From DASXUX01 sp036504595 (GTDB lineage: Bacteria; Planctomycetota; SZUA-567; H5-PLA8), in contig DASXUX010000010.1 of assembly GCA_036504595.1 (NCBI GenBank), positions 124,001 to 188,000 on the forward strand: a DNA stretch of 64,000 nucleotides, written 5' to 3'. Shown here piece after piece: positions 40,639 to 49,481 of the stretch. Below the pieces are notes generated by a model. It did no database searches. It was not told the DNA's origin and saw only the letters and a program-made list of their open reading frames with translations. Position numbers and translations under genes: made by a program. Position 1 is the stretch's first letter. Each line of letters opens with the position of its first letter.

Positions 40639-42144
40639 TCAGTTCACTGAACTTCCCTGCGCCACACTGGCCGCGGTTTGCGTGCGCTCTACCCGGCGGA
40701 AGTACAGCGCGCATAAAAGCGCGGCGATCAGCACGACAACCGCGGCCTGCACCCAATACACCGGCTTGGACATGATGAACCCCCAACTGGCCATGAAGCG
40801 CTGCCAAGGCCAGGTGAGAGCTTGCTCAGGGTCGAGCGCCTGCAGTTTTTCGGGCTCGGCATTCATCTGCAGCCAGACCTTCGAGAGCAGAACTGACGCG
40901 GCGACGAACCACACGTAGAAGGAGCGAGGCAATTCCATTCGGTCGAGCGAGCACACGGCAAACGTCACCAACATGGGGAAGGCCAGCGTCAAATGGCGCG
41001 ATTCCGAATCGATGCTCAGCAACACGTTGATGCCGAGCACTGCCGTCAGCCCAAGGCCGCAGTCCTGCACGTCCCGGCATAGCGGGCCCCAGAACCGCGC
41101 CGCCACGATGATGATCGGCCCGAAATACAGGATGTGGGCGAGCAGAAAGACCAGCGGCTTGCTGACGGCCCGTTGCGAATACACGAGCGCCATTCCAAGT
41201 CCTGTCACGGGAACAACGCCATTGCTGATAGCCCCCGCGATCCAGTTGACGATGATGACCAGCAACACGGCGGCTGCAATCTTCCACAACCGGGAGCGCT
41301 GAACGCTGGGCCATTCGGCCAGGTGCCGGCAGTTCAGCAACGGAGCCAACGCGGCAAACAGATACGCCACCAGCAGCGCGCAGCTTAGCCACAGCCATTC
41401 CGTGAGTGGTGCGCAATCGCGTATTTCCGGCGATACATAGCAGCGCCAGGTGCTGAACACGGACACCGCGGCAATCGCGGTCGCAATCGTCAGCGCCGCC
41501 GCCCGATGCAGCCACCGGAACGGACGGCGCGGCACGCTTGATCGTGGAAACACCAAGAGGAGGACGCCCGTGGCCAACGCGCTGGGCCACGTGAATGCCG
41601 CGGCCAAGGTCGTACAGGCCAGCGCCACCGGCCGCTCCGTCATGAAGAAATAGAACTGCAGCATCCCCAGCGCCAAGGCCGTCGTGTCCGTAAGCGTCGG
41701 ATAAAATAGGTTGAACTTGAGGCAGCAGAAATTGACAAACAGAGCGCAGAAGCCCAGCCACTTGGCGGCAACGGGATGGCGCAACGGCAAGCGGTCCGCG
41801 AGCAGTCCCCACATCAGCGCGGTCAGGCCCAGCAAAATGCCGTTGTATATCTCGAAAGCATAAATCGTGTTCTGGATCGTCGGCGCGATGCCGCAGATTT
41901 TCAGCGCGTAATGCAATGCCGCTGAGGGAAAAACACGCTTCGCCAGAAAGGTGTCGAAGCTCGCGTCGGCGACGTACCGCGGGAACCAGACCACCGCTCT
42001 GGCGTAGAACTCGCCGTCGGTGCCAAGGCCGAGGTTCAGCAGGATATGTTCGCCCCAAAAGCCGAACGCTGCCGCCACAGCGAGAATTCCGCCGGTCATC
42101 AGCAGATTGGTGCGAGTGCGGTTGTCCATCGTGCGCACAATCAT
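40639..42144 (-). CDS. polytopic membrane protein, possible GT-C type transferase
   Basis: Eleven or twelve hydrophobic segments over 501 residues. An early loop LGTDGEFYARAVVWFPRYV has acidic and aromatic residues where GT-C glycosyltransferases keep their catalytic acids, but the match is too weak to name a family. Convergent with the CPBP gene (ten bases between stops). Start at 42144 or 42129. Confidence 0.6.
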   Translation of the reverse strand: MIVRTMDNRTRTNLLMTGGILAVAAAFGFWGEHILLNLGLGTDGEFYARAVVWFPRYVADASFDTFLAKRVFPSAALHYALKICGIAPTIQNTIYAFEIYNGILLGLTALMWGLLADRLPLRHPVAAKWLGFCALFVNFCCLKFNLFYPTLTDTTALALGMLQFYFFMTERPVALACTTLAAAFTWPSALATGVLLLVFPRSSVPRRPFRWLHRAAALTIATAIAAVSVFSTWRCYVSPEIRDCAPLTEWLWLSCALLVAYLFAALAPLLNCRHLAEWPSVQRSRLWKIAAAVLLVIIVNWIAGAISNGVVPVTGLGMALVYSQRAVSKPLVFLLAHILYFGPIIIVAARFWGPLCRDVQDCGLGLTAVLGINVLLSIDSESRHLTLAFPMLVTFAVCSLDRMELPRSFYVWFVAASVLLSKVWLQMNAEPEKLQALDPEQALTWPWQRFMASWGFIMSKPVYWVQAAVVVLIAALLCALYFRRVERTQTAASVAQGSSVN

Positions 42145-42213
42145 CGTGCCCGTGGCTCAGGTGCGAAAGGACAAAACAGCACACGACTCTGCCGATGCCG
42201 CTGGCGTTCCGTT

Positions 42214-43020
42214 TCAGGCCTTCGCCGCCGCCGCTGTGAGCACCTGCGCTGGCCGCAACACCAACCCCTTCCACAAATATCCCGCGCGCAACTCTTCCAG
42301 AACCGTGCCCGGCTTTTCGCCTTTGCTCTCATCGACCGGCCGCTGAGCCACCGCTTCGTGCTGCGTGGGATCGAACGGCGTTCCCGGCACCGCGTTAATG
42401 CGTTCCAACCCGCGCACCGCCAGCGTCTGATCCAGCGACTGGCCAACCATCTCCAGCGCCTCGCGCAGGAGCTTGATGTCGGCCTTCTCGCCTTGAGCAT
42501 CCCGCCGCGCCAGATCCAGGCTGTCGAAAATCGGCAGCAGATCGGCAACGTATTTCCGCAGCGACTGCTCTTCCGCGCGAGCCAGATCCTTGCTCGCCCG
42601 CGACTGATAATTCAAAAAGTCCGCCCGAGCCCGAGCCGCCGTATCCTTCAGCTTGTCGCGCTCCGCCGTCAGTTCGGCAACCTTCTCATTGCTCTCGCCG
42701 CCGATAGCGCTCGCACGCCGCACCAGACTCCGAGCCGTCGCTTGCTGAGCGCGCAGTTCGCCGAGTTCGGTGGCCTTCGGCATTTCGCCGAAAGCGCGCC
42801 GGAAGAACCGCTCCAGATCCGTGCAGAAATCTTCCGCCTCGCTCGCCAGGTCTTCCTTGCGAGCTGCCTCGACCTTTGACGGCTCCTTCTTCGCAGCGGC
42901 TGGCTCGGCCTTCGGTGCCTCGACCGGCGTGCCTTCCTCGATCGACGGCTCCGCGTGCGCCTGCTCGGACTCTTGCGCGTCCGCTGTTGGAGTTTGCTCT
43001 TTCTTATCGACTTTAGTCAT
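42214..43020 (-). CDS. grpE: GrpE nucleotide exchange factor
   Basis: Exchanges ADP for ATP on DnaK. An acidic, disordered N-terminus (1-90) is longer than usual; then the long coiled coil (ELTAERDKLKDTAARARADF, NYQSRASKDL) and the beta domain (AVPGTPFDPTQHEAVA, GYLWKGLVLRPAQV). 268 aa. Last gene of a minus-strand chaperone run. AGGAG precedes the ATG closely. Confidence 0.9.
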   Translation of the reverse strand: MTKVDKKEQTPTADAQESEQAHAEPSIEEGTPVEAPKAEPAAAKKEPSKVEAARKEDLASEAEDFCTDLERFFRRAFGEMPKATELGELRAQQATARSLVRRASAIGGESNEKVAELTAERDKLKDTAARARADFLNYQSRASKDLARAEEQSLRKYVADLLPIFDSLDLARRDAQGEKADIKLLREALEMVGQSLDQTLAVRGLERINAVPGTPFDPTQHEAVAQRPVDESKGEKPGTVLEELRAGYLWKGLVLRPAQVLTAAAAKA

Positions 43021-43088
43021 CTCCTGTACTTCCTCTTTTCAATCTTGCACACTTCAGTGCCCTACCGCACGTTCCTGGCCAACGAACC

Positions 43089-43156
43089 GGTCATTGGTCA
43101 TTGGTCATTAACAGCCCCTAAGCGCCTGCGCAATGACCAATGACTAATGACTAATG
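43089..43156. repeat. inverted GGTCATTGGTCATT repeats
   Basis: GGTCATTGGTCATTGGTCAT (43089-43108) against CAATGACCAATGACTAATGA (43131-43150), 7-base units in inverted arms between dnaJ and grpE. Confidence 0.88.
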
Positions 43157-43184
43157 CCCCATCTGCGTCCGGCCTCCTCGCTGT

Positions 43185-44315
43185 TTAGTCTTCACCAAAG
43201 AAGTCTCGTATTTTGTTCAGCAGCGAGCGCTTCTGCGGCGTGATGCCCGTCTTTTCCAGAGCCGCCAGCTTGCGCAGTAGTTCCTCTTGCTCGGCGCTTA
43301 GCTTCTTCGGCACCTCGACCACCACGCGCACATACTGATCGCCTTTTTGATAGCCGTGCACGTCCGGCATTCCCATCCCGGACATTTTCAGCATCTTTCC
43401 CGATTGCGTCCCATGCGGAATCGTCAGCCGCGCGCGACCGGCCAGCGTCGGCACGTCCACTTCTCCGCCCAGAGCCGCCATGGTGAATGGAATGGTCGTC
43501 GAGAGCAAAATATCGTTGTCGCGGCGCACGAACATCTCGTGCTCTTTCACATGCACGAAAACATATAAATCTCCGCGCGTGCCGCCGTGAGCCGACGCTT
43601 CGCCGTGCCCCGTGAGCCGGATGCGCGTGTTGTCTTCGATGCCAGCCGGGATCGAGACTTCAATCCGCACCTTCTTCGGCTGCCGCCCGGTTGCACCGCA
43701 ATCCTTGCACGGCGAATCGATCATTTCCCCCCGTCCGCCGCAGCGCGGACAGGTGCTGCGCATCTGAAAAAATCCCTGGCTGCGCACCACGTACCCGCCG
43801 CCACGGCAGTACGAACAGGTCGTCGGCCGAGTGCCCGGCTTCGCGCCGGTGCCGTGGCAGGTTGCGCACAGCTCCTCGCGCATGATTTCGATGGTTTTCG
43901 CGACGCCTTGATACGCCTGCTCAAGGTCGATCTCAATGTCATACCGCAGCGACGCGCCCTGCGTGCTCGCTTGTTCGCGCTGCCCGAACATGTCGCCGAA
44001 AATCGACCCGCCGCCGCCGAAGAACTGGCTGAGAATGTCCTCGACCGAAACGCCGTGGAAGTCCGGTTCGCTGCCGCTCACGCCCGCGTGCCCGAAGCGG
44101 TCGTACTGTTCCCGCTTCTGCTCGTCGGAGAGCACCGCGTAAGCCTCGGCGATTTCCTTGAACTTCTCTTCGGCCTCATGCTTGTTGTTCGGATTGCGGT
44201 CCGGGTGCCATTGCTTGGCCAGCCCGCGGAACGCAGACTTGATCTCGTCCTGCGTCGCCTCGCGCTTGACGCCCAGCACTTCGTAGTAATCGCGTTTCTG
44301 TTGTGCCACCGACAT
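43185..44315 (-). CDS. dnaJ: DnaJ chaperone, type I
   Basis: Co-chaperone that stimulates DnaK. J domain with HPD (QWHPDRNPNN), Gly/Phe-rich linker (FFGGGGSIFGDMFG), four zinc repeats (CATCHGTG, CSYCRGGG, CPRCGGRG, CKDCGATG) and the C-terminal client-binding domains. 376 aa, full length. dnaK is not in the window. Confidence 0.95.
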   Translation of the reverse strand: MSVAQQKRDYYEVLGVKREATQDEIKSAFRGLAKQWHPDRNPNNKHEAEEKFKEIAEAYAVLSDEQKREQYDRFGHAGVSGSEPDFHGVSVEDILSQFFGGGGSIFGDMFGQREQASTQGASLRYDIEIDLEQAYQGVAKTIEIMREELCATCHGTGAKPGTRPTTCSYCRGGGYVVRSQGFFQMRSTCPRCGGRGEMIDSPCKDCGATGRQPKKVRIEVSIPAGIEDNTRIRLTGHGEASAHGGTRGDLYVFVHVKEHEMFVRRDNDILLSTTIPFTMAALGGEVDVPTLAGRARLTIPHGTQSGKMLKMSGMGMPDVHGYQKGDQYVRVVVEVPKKLSAEQEELLRKLAALEKTGITPQKRSLLNKIRDFFGED

Positions 44316-44323
44316 GCCTTTTT

Positions 44324-44420
44324 AATGATGAATGCTGAATGATGAATGCGGAATAAGGCTGTTAGTCGCTCCGCGCTCCCCGGCCGCTATTCATCATTCA
44401 TCATTCCAAATTCATCATTT
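44324..44420. repeat. inverted AATGATGAATGCTG repeats
   Basis: Left arm 44324-44354 (AATGATGAATGCTGAATGAT and more) against right arm 44387-44420 (TATTCATCATTCATCATTCC and more), between dnaJ and groEL1. Same family as 28813 and 29885. Confidence 0.88.
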
Positions 44421-44422
44421 AG

Positions 44423-44471
44423 TAAAGAAGCCCTCTCAGCCGACTTGCGGACCGAGAGGGCTCCTTCTTCA
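44423..44471 (-). terminator. candidate intrinsic terminator after groEL1
   Basis: On the minus strand, AGCCCTCTC (44462-44454) pairs with GAGAGGGCT (44437-44429), 16-base loop, followed by TCTTTACT. About 60 bases past the groEL1 stop. The T run is short, so termination may be partial. Confidence 0.55.
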
Positions 44472-44489
44472 TTTCCTCGAAGACGCCGA

Positions 44490-44530
44490 TCGCCAATCCG
44501 CAATCTGCAATCCCCAATCCGCAATCGTTA
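44490..44530. repeat. CCAATCCGCAATCTGCAATC repeat at the groEL1 stop
   Basis: Same CAATCCGCAATC family as 4290-4392. It ends at the TAA of groEL1 (44528-44530, minus strand). Confidence 0.85.
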
Positions 44531-46147
44531 GTGCACCGCTCCTGCTACCAGATCCTTCCCTTCGCCCTTCTCCTTCATTTCCGTGACCATCGTGTCGCAG
44601 GTCAGCAGCAGAGCCGCCACGGACGCCGCGTTCTGCAGAGCGCTCTTCACAACCTTCGCCGGATCGATGATGCCCGCCTTGAACAGATCCTCGTACTCGC
44701 CGGTCTTGGCGTTGAAGCCCTGGTTGCCCTTGCTCTCGCGAACCGTTTCGACGACCACTGAACCATCCGCGCCGGCGTTGTTGGCAATCGTCCGCATCGG
44801 GTGTTCCAAAGCCTTCGCGACAATGTCCGCGCCGTACTTCTCTTCGCCGCGCAGCTTGCCCTTGGCCTTCTCGACCGCCGCTTGAGCGCGCAGCAGAGCC
44901 ACGCCGCCGCCGGGGACGATGCCTTCCAGAGCCGCCGCTTTGCAGGCGTTGGCCGCGTCATTCACGCGTTCCTTCGTTTCCTTCATGGCTGTTTCGGTCG
45001 CCGCGCCGGCGCGAATCACCGCCACGCCGCCGACCAGCTTGGCTAGCCGCTCCTGCAGCTTCTCGCGGTCGTAATCGCTGGTCGTCGTCTCGATCTGGTG
45101 CTTGAGCTGAGCGATCCGGGACTGCACTTCGGACTTCTTCCCGCCGCCTTCGACGATCGTCGTGTTGTCCTTATCGACCTGCACGCGCTTGGCCGTGCCC
45201 ATGTCGCTGATTTCGATGCTTTCCAGCTTCACGCCCAGGTCTTCGCTGATGAACTTCGCGCCGGTCATGATCGCAATGTCGCCCATCATGGCCTTGCGGC
45301 GATCGCCGAAGCCCGGAGCCTTCATCGCGACGCACTTGATCAGCCCGCGCAGCTTGTTGATCACCAGAGCCGCCAGGCATTCGCCTTCGACTTCCTCGGC
45401 CATGATGACGAACGGCCGGCCCGTCGTGACGATCTTCTCAAGCAACGGAATGAACTCGCGCAGATTGCTGATCTTCTTCTCGTAGACCAGGATCAGCGGG
45501 TCTTCAAGGTCCACTGACATCGTGTCCGCATTCGTGACGAAGTAGGGCGAGAGATAGCCCTTGTCGAAGCGCATGCCGGTCACCACTTCCAGTTCGGTCT
45601 CGGTGCCCTTGCCTTCTTCGACCGTCACCACGCCGTCTTTGCCGACTTTCTCAAACGCTTCGGCGATCAGCTTGCCGATGTGCTTGTCGTCGTTGGCGCT
45701 GACGGTCGCGACGTGCATCAAGTCGTCTTTGGTGCTACACGGCTTGGCCTGCTCGGTCACGCTGTCCAGCACGGCCTCGACGGCCGCCTCGATGCCGCGC
45801 TTGAGCGCCATCGGGTTGTGGCCGGCAGTGACGAAGCGCACGCCTTCGGAGTAAATCGCGGCAGCCAGGACGGTCGCGGTGGTCGTGCCATCGCCGACGA
45901 CGTCATTGGTCTTGCTGGCGACCTGGCGCACCATCTGAGCGCCCATGTTCTCGAAGGGGTCTTCGAGTTCCACTTCCTTGGCGACGGTCACGCCGTCATT
46001 GACGACGCCCGGCCCGCCGTAGGATTTCTCATACGCCACCCAGCGCCCCGCCGGGCCCATGGTGGACTTGACCACGCGCGCCAGTTTGTTCACGCCCGCC
46101 AGAATCTTCTGCCGCGCTTCATCCGTGTAAAGCAGTTGCTTCGCCAT
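44528..46147 (-). CDS. groEL: GroEL-type chaperonin, divergent copy
   Basis: Full-length 60-kDa chaperonin subunit (539 aa). ATP-site residues are kept (VNDGVTVAKEVELEDPFENM, GDGTTTATVLA, GIVPGGGVALL). It differs from the other copy at the N-terminus (TMGPAGRWVAYEKSYGGPGV instead of TLGPRGRNAMLDKSWGAPTV) and lacks the Gly-Met tail, ending in AGAVH. GGGAGAGG precedes the ATG. It is separated from groES by a HicBA pair. Probably a specialised second chaperonin. Confidence 0.93.
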   Translation of the reverse strand: MAKQLLYTDEARQKILAGVNKLARVVKSTMGPAGRWVAYEKSYGGPGVVNDGVTVAKEVELEDPFENMGAQMVRQVASKTNDVVGDGTTTATVLAAAIYSEGVRFVTAGHNPMALKRGIEAAVEAVLDSVTEQAKPCSTKDDLMHVATVSANDDKHIGKLIAEAFEKVGKDGVVTVEEGKGTETELEVVTGMRFDKGYLSPYFVTNADTMSVDLEDPLILVYEKKISNLREFIPLLEKIVTTGRPFVIMAEEVEGECLAALVINKLRGLIKCVAMKAPGFGDRRKAMMGDIAIMTGAKFISEDLGVKLESIEISDMGTAKRVQVDKDNTTIVEGGGKKSEVQSRIAQLKHQIETTTSDYDREKLQERLAKLVGGVAVIRAGAATETAMKETKERVNDAANACKAAALEGIVPGGGVALLRAQAAVEKAKGKLRGEEKYGADIVAKALEHPMRTIANNAGADGSVVVETVRESKGNQGFNAKTGEYEDLFKAGIIDPAKVVKSALQNAASVAALLLTCDTMVTEMKEKGEGKDLVAGAVH

Positions 46148-46181
46148 GTCTCAGACCTCTCCCGTCAATTTTCCGCGTTGA

Positions 46182-46403
46182 TTACACCTTCGCCACGAAC
46201 TGTTCCATCGTCATGCCTGCCGAACGGACTAGGCTGCGCAATGTACCGCGAGCCACCTCCCTGTGTTCCGGCACGGAAAGCGTCACAATCTCGCCCGGCT
46301 TCGTCAGAATAATGTGGCTACCGCGCTGCCGTGCCACGCTCCAGCCGAACCGGCCAAACACTTTCACAACTTCACGACCGCTCAGCAGTGGAACGGTCGC
46401 CAT
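46182..46403 (-). CDS. hicA: HicA-type mRNA interferase toxin
   Basis: 73 residues: VVKVFGRFGWSVARQRGSHIILTKPGE with the catalytic GSH histidine, then TLSVPEHREVARGTLRSLVRSAGM. Its ATG overlaps the hicB stop by one base. Unrelated in detail to the pair at 7397. Lies between groES and groEL1. Confidence 0.87.
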   Translation of the reverse strand: MATVPLLSGREVVKVFGRFGWSVARQRGSHIILTKPGEIVTLSVPEHREVARGTLRSLVRSAGMTMEQFVAKV

Positions 46404-46609
46404 CAGGCCTTCACCTCCACCTGCTGGGTCTCAACAGTCAAAGGCATGCCTTTCTCCGCCCGAACCTCCAAGCACTCTGCTATAGCGCTCTTGATGTTCT
46501 TCAACGCCTGAGCCTTCGTCTTCCCTTGGCTCACGCAGCCGGGAATGGCAGGGCACTCCACCACCCACACCCCATCCTCATCCCGATCAATCGTTACATT
46601 GAACTTCAT
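46403..46609 (-). CDS. hicB: HicB-type antitoxin
   Basis: MKFNVTIDRDEDGVWVVECP, AIPGCVSQGKTKAQALKNI and a helical end, the short HicB form of about 68 residues. Start at 46609 chosen for the family N-terminus. Followed by hicA, preceded by the CACGTG repeat cluster. Confidence 0.87.
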   Translation of the reverse strand: MKFNVTIDRDEDGVWVVECPAIPGCVSQGKTKAQALKNIKSAIAECLEVRAEKGMPLTVETQQVEVKA

Positions 46610-46617
46610 ATTCTCTC

Positions 46618-46859
46618 TTGTCCAACAGTGCACATGTGTGCACTCGTCTCATCTTCGCCTGTAAAAAATTGCACCTGTGGTGATTTCAGCCCTCAAAGCC
46701 CCCAAAAACAGCCTTCTCGCGCTGTAAAAAAGTGCACGTGTGGTGGTCTTCGCCCTAAACTTCCGTCCAAGAGTGCACGTGTGGTGGTTCTTAAGCCTTC
46801 TCACCCGTCACTCGCCACACGTCACCCGTCACATTCTGTCCAAGAGTGCACGTGTGCAG
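46618..46859 (+). repeat. five copies of the CTGTnnAAnAnTGCACGTGTGG repeat
   Basis: Copies at 46618-46643, 46658-46684, 46721-46746, 46764-46787 and 46836-46859, all in plus orientation, spaced irregularly by about 15-50 bases. The best kept part is TGCACGTGTGGTGG preceded by CTGTAAAAAA or CTGTCCAAGA. Three inverted copies lie at 8800-9024. Confidence 0.85.
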
Positions 46860-46867
46860 CGTTCCAT

Positions 46868-46907
46868 CCCCTGAACCCTGAACCCCGACCCCTGAACCCC
46901 GCCCCTA
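46868..46907. repeat. CCCCTGAACCCTGAACCCCG repeat at the groES stop
   Basis: Same family as 8199-8270. The TAG of groES (46905-46907, minus strand) is its last element. Confidence 0.85.
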
Positions 46908-47216
46908 GAGCTTCGCCAGCAGATCGCTTTCGCGCACGATCAAGCACTCTTCGCCGGCGACCTTCACTTCGCTGCCGGAGTACTTCCCGAACAGGACGAT
47001 GTCGCCGACCTTGACTTCCATCGTCGCGCGCTTGCCGCTCTCCAGCAGCTTGCCCGGCCCGACCGCGAGAATCTCACCGCGCTGCGGCTTCTCTTTGGCC
47101 GAATCCGGCAGCACAATCCCGCCCGCCGTCTTCTCTTCAGCCTCAAGCCGCTTCAGCACAATCCGGTCATCCAACGGCTGGAGTTCCACTTTCGCCTTCT
47201 TCGCTGCTGCTGCCAT
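46905..47216 (-). CDS. groES: GroES co-chaperonin
   Basis: 103 residues, start from GGAGGAAG upstream. VELQPLDDRIVLKRLEAEEK, then TAGGIVLPDSAKEKPQRGEI with the mobile loop, then DIVLFGKYSGSEVKV and ECLIVRESDLLAKL. Caps a GroEL ring. Lies between groEL2 and hicBA. Confidence 0.95.
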   Translation of the reverse strand: MAAAAKKAKVELQPLDDRIVLKRLEAEEKTAGGIVLPDSAKEKPQRGEILAVGPGKLLESGKRATMEVKVGDIVLFGKYSGSEVKVAGEECLIVRESDLLAKL

Positions 47217-47280
47217 CGTCAAACTTCCTCCGTAATCGGAAATCCAAAAATCAAATCCAAACCTTAAGAACGACCTCCAA

Positions 47281-47417
47281 CACAGAGACAAAGAGAACAC
47301 AACGGCCGCAGAGAAGAGTTATACTCCAAAAACCTCTGTGCTCTCTGTGTCCTCTGCGCCTCTGTGTTGAAAGCTTTTGCCGTTAATCCGTTTTCACCAC
47401 TCACCAATCACCAATTA
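47281..47417. repeat. inverted ACAGAGACAAAGAGAACAC repeats plus CACTCACCAATCACCAATTA tract
   Basis: CACAGAGACAAAGAGAACAC (47281-47300) against GTGCTCTCTGTGTCCTCTGC (47339-47358); then the CACCAATCACCAATT units (47397-47417), which end at the TAA of groEL2 (47415-47417, minus strand). Confidence 0.85.
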
Positions 47418-49094
47418 CATCATCCCGCCCATTCCACCCATGCCGCCCATCCCGCCCATGCCACCCATGCCGCCGCCACCACCCATGCCACCGTGATCAT
47501 GGCCGCCGCCTGCGCCGGCTTTTTCGGGAATCTTGCAGATCATGCAGTTGCTGGTCAGCAGCAGAGTCGCCACCGACGCGGCGTTCTGCAGCGCGCTCTT
47601 GGTCACTTTCGCCGGATCGATGACGCCGGCCTTCACCAAGTCGCAATACTCGCCGGTTTCAGCGTTAAAGCCGAACGCGCCCTTGCCAGCCTTGATCTTC
47701 GCCACCACCACCGAACCGTCCACGCCCGCGTTCTGAGCGATCGTCTTCGCCGGCGTCAGTATCGCGCGCCCGACAATCTCCACGCCCACCCGGTCGCCTG
47801 CTTCGACCCGCATTTTCTCAAGGCCTTCCGCCGCGCGAATCAAAGCCACGCCGCCGCCTGGGACGATGCCGGCCTCGATGGCCGCTCTCGTCGCGTGCAA
47901 AGCGTCTTCCACGCGAGCCTTCTTTTCCTTCATTTCCGTCTCGGTCGCCGCGCCGACGTTGATCTGCGCCACGCCGCTGGCCAGCTTGGCCATGCGTTCC
48001 TGGAGCTTCTCCTTGTCGTAATCGCTGGTGGTGATGCTGATTTCTTTCTTGATCTGTTCGATGCGCGCCTGGATCGCCTTCGTGTCGCCCGCGCCTTCAA
48101 TCATCGTCGTGTTGTCGGCATCGATCTTGATCTTCTTGGCGGTACCGAGGTCCGTAAACTCGATGTTTTCGAGCTTCGTGCCAAGGTCTTCGAAAATCGC
48201 CTTGCCGCCCGTCAGGATCGCAATGTCTTCCAGCATCGCCTTGCGGCGGTCGCCGAAACCCGGAGCCTTCACGGCCGCGACGTTCACGATCCCGCGCAGC
48301 TTGTTGACGACCAGCGTCGCCAGCGCTTCGCCTTCGATTTCCTCGGCGATAATCAGCAGCGACTTGCCGGCCTTGCTCACCTTCTCGAGCAAGGGGACCA
48401 GTTCGCGCACGTTCGAAATTTTCTTCTCATGGATGAGGATCAGCGGCTTTTCCATCTCGACGGTCATCGCGTCGGGATTGGTAATGAAATGCGGGCTCAG
48501 GTAGCCGCGGTCGAACTGCATGCCTTCGACGACGGTCAGTTCGCTCTGCAGGCTCTTCCCTTCTTCCACGGTGATCACGCCATCGCGGCCGACTTTTTCG
48601 AAGGCCTCGGAAATCAGCTTGCCGATCGTCGTGTCGCCATTGGCCGAAATCGTCGCGATCTTCTCGATGTCGTCCTTGCCCTTGATCGGAACGGCCATCG
48701 CGTCGATCTCTTTGACGACCGCCGCAACCGCCTTGTCGATCCCGCGCTTGATGCGCACTGGGTTCTCGCCCGCGATCAGATTCTTCAAACCGTCGCAATA
48801 AATCGCTTCGGCCAGGACCGTCGCAGTCGTGGTGCCGTCACCAGCCACGTCGGAGGTCTTCGAGGCGACCTCTTTGACGAGCTGCGCGGCCATGTTCTCG
48901 TAGGGATCCTTGAGCTCGACCTCTTCGGCCACCGTCACGCCGTCTTTGGTGACGGTCGGTGCGCCCCAGGACTTGTCGAGCATCGCGTTGCGGCCTCGCG
49001 GCCCCAGCGTGCTTTTCACCGCGCGCGCCAGCTTCGTCACGCCCTCTTTAATGTGCTGGAACGCATCTGTATCAAAGGCCAGTTGCTTGGCCAT
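47415..49094 (-). CDS. groEL: GroEL chaperonin, classical copy with Gly-Met tail
   Basis: 559 residues, all classical features: TLGPRGRNAMLDKSWGAPTV, TKDGVTVAEEVELKDPYENM, GDGTTTATVLAEAI, GIVPGGGVALIRA, and a C-terminal glycine-methionine run of about 30 residues, the tail of the folding-competent form. GGAGG upstream. It leads the order groEL2-groES. I see no CIRCE operator (TTAGCACTC-type) before it. Confidence 0.95.
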   Translation of the reverse strand: MAKQLAFDTDAFQHIKEGVTKLARAVKSTLGPRGRNAMLDKSWGAPTVTKDGVTVAEEVELKDPYENMAAQLVKEVASKTSDVAGDGTTTATVLAEAIYCDGLKNLIAGENPVRIKRGIDKAVAAVVKEIDAMAVPIKGKDDIEKIATISANGDTTIGKLISEAFEKVGRDGVITVEEGKSLQSELTVVEGMQFDRGYLSPHFITNPDAMTVEMEKPLILIHEKKISNVRELVPLLEKVSKAGKSLLIIAEEIEGEALATLVVNKLRGIVNVAAVKAPGFGDRRKAMLEDIAILTGGKAIFEDLGTKLENIEFTDLGTAKKIKIDADNTTMIEGAGDTKAIQARIEQIKKEISITTSDYDKEKLQERMAKLASGVAQINVGAATETEMKEKKARVEDALHATRAAIEAGIVPGGGVALIRAAEGLEKMRVEAGDRVGVEIVGRAILTPAKTIAQNAGVDGSVVVAKIKAGKGAFGFNAETGEYCDLVKAGVIDPAKVTKSALQNAASVATLLLTSNCMICKIPEKAGAGGGHDHGGMGGGGGMGGMGGMGGMGGMGGMM

Positions 49095-49114
49095 AGCTGA
49101 CGATCCTCCGCTTC

Positions 49115-49150
49115 CTCACCACTCACCAAGTACCACTCACCAAAAACCAA
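49115..49150. repeat. CACCACTCACCAAGTACCAC repeat before groEL2
   Basis: CACTCACCAAGTACCACTCA units 20-55 bases upstream of the groEL2 start, in the leader. Same family as 51599-51634 and the tract at 47397. Confidence 0.8.
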
Positions 49151-49481
49151 GTAAAAACACAAACGCGGTCACGAGCAGCCCTGCCAAATGTTCTCTGCTC
49201 TGGTGAACGCGTATCACAACGATGCCATCAGTTAACAAAGCCCGTGCCACGCCCAATATACCGCACCAACCACACAACTCACCATCAATACACGCTTTAG
49301 GATATCCACCACCCCACGCGCTGTCGAATGCCTCGCGCCCCCACCGGTTCAATCTGACGTACCGCCTTCGTCAAAATGAGTCTGAATTGATGAGTGGCGG
49401 GGTCAAGCTCCATTTCCGGCTTTCGCTTATCTCGCAGCTTTGCCTCTTGGCGCTCCAGACAACGTGGGGTAGATTACACCG
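49151..49481. other. gap between groEL2 and brnT
   Basis: About 330 bases in a divergent position. I see no gene, no CIRCE operator and no repeat. It must hold the promoters of groEL2 and brnT, but no convincing -35/-10 pair stands out. Confidence 0.4.

Noticed and set aside
47364..49100. A 578-codon plus-strand open frame
   Set aside because: Antisense to groEL2 along its whole length; no family resemblance.
49095..49200. CIRCE heat-shock operator before groEL2
   Set aside because: No TTAGCACTC-N9-GAGTGCTAA-like inverted repeat is present in the leader.
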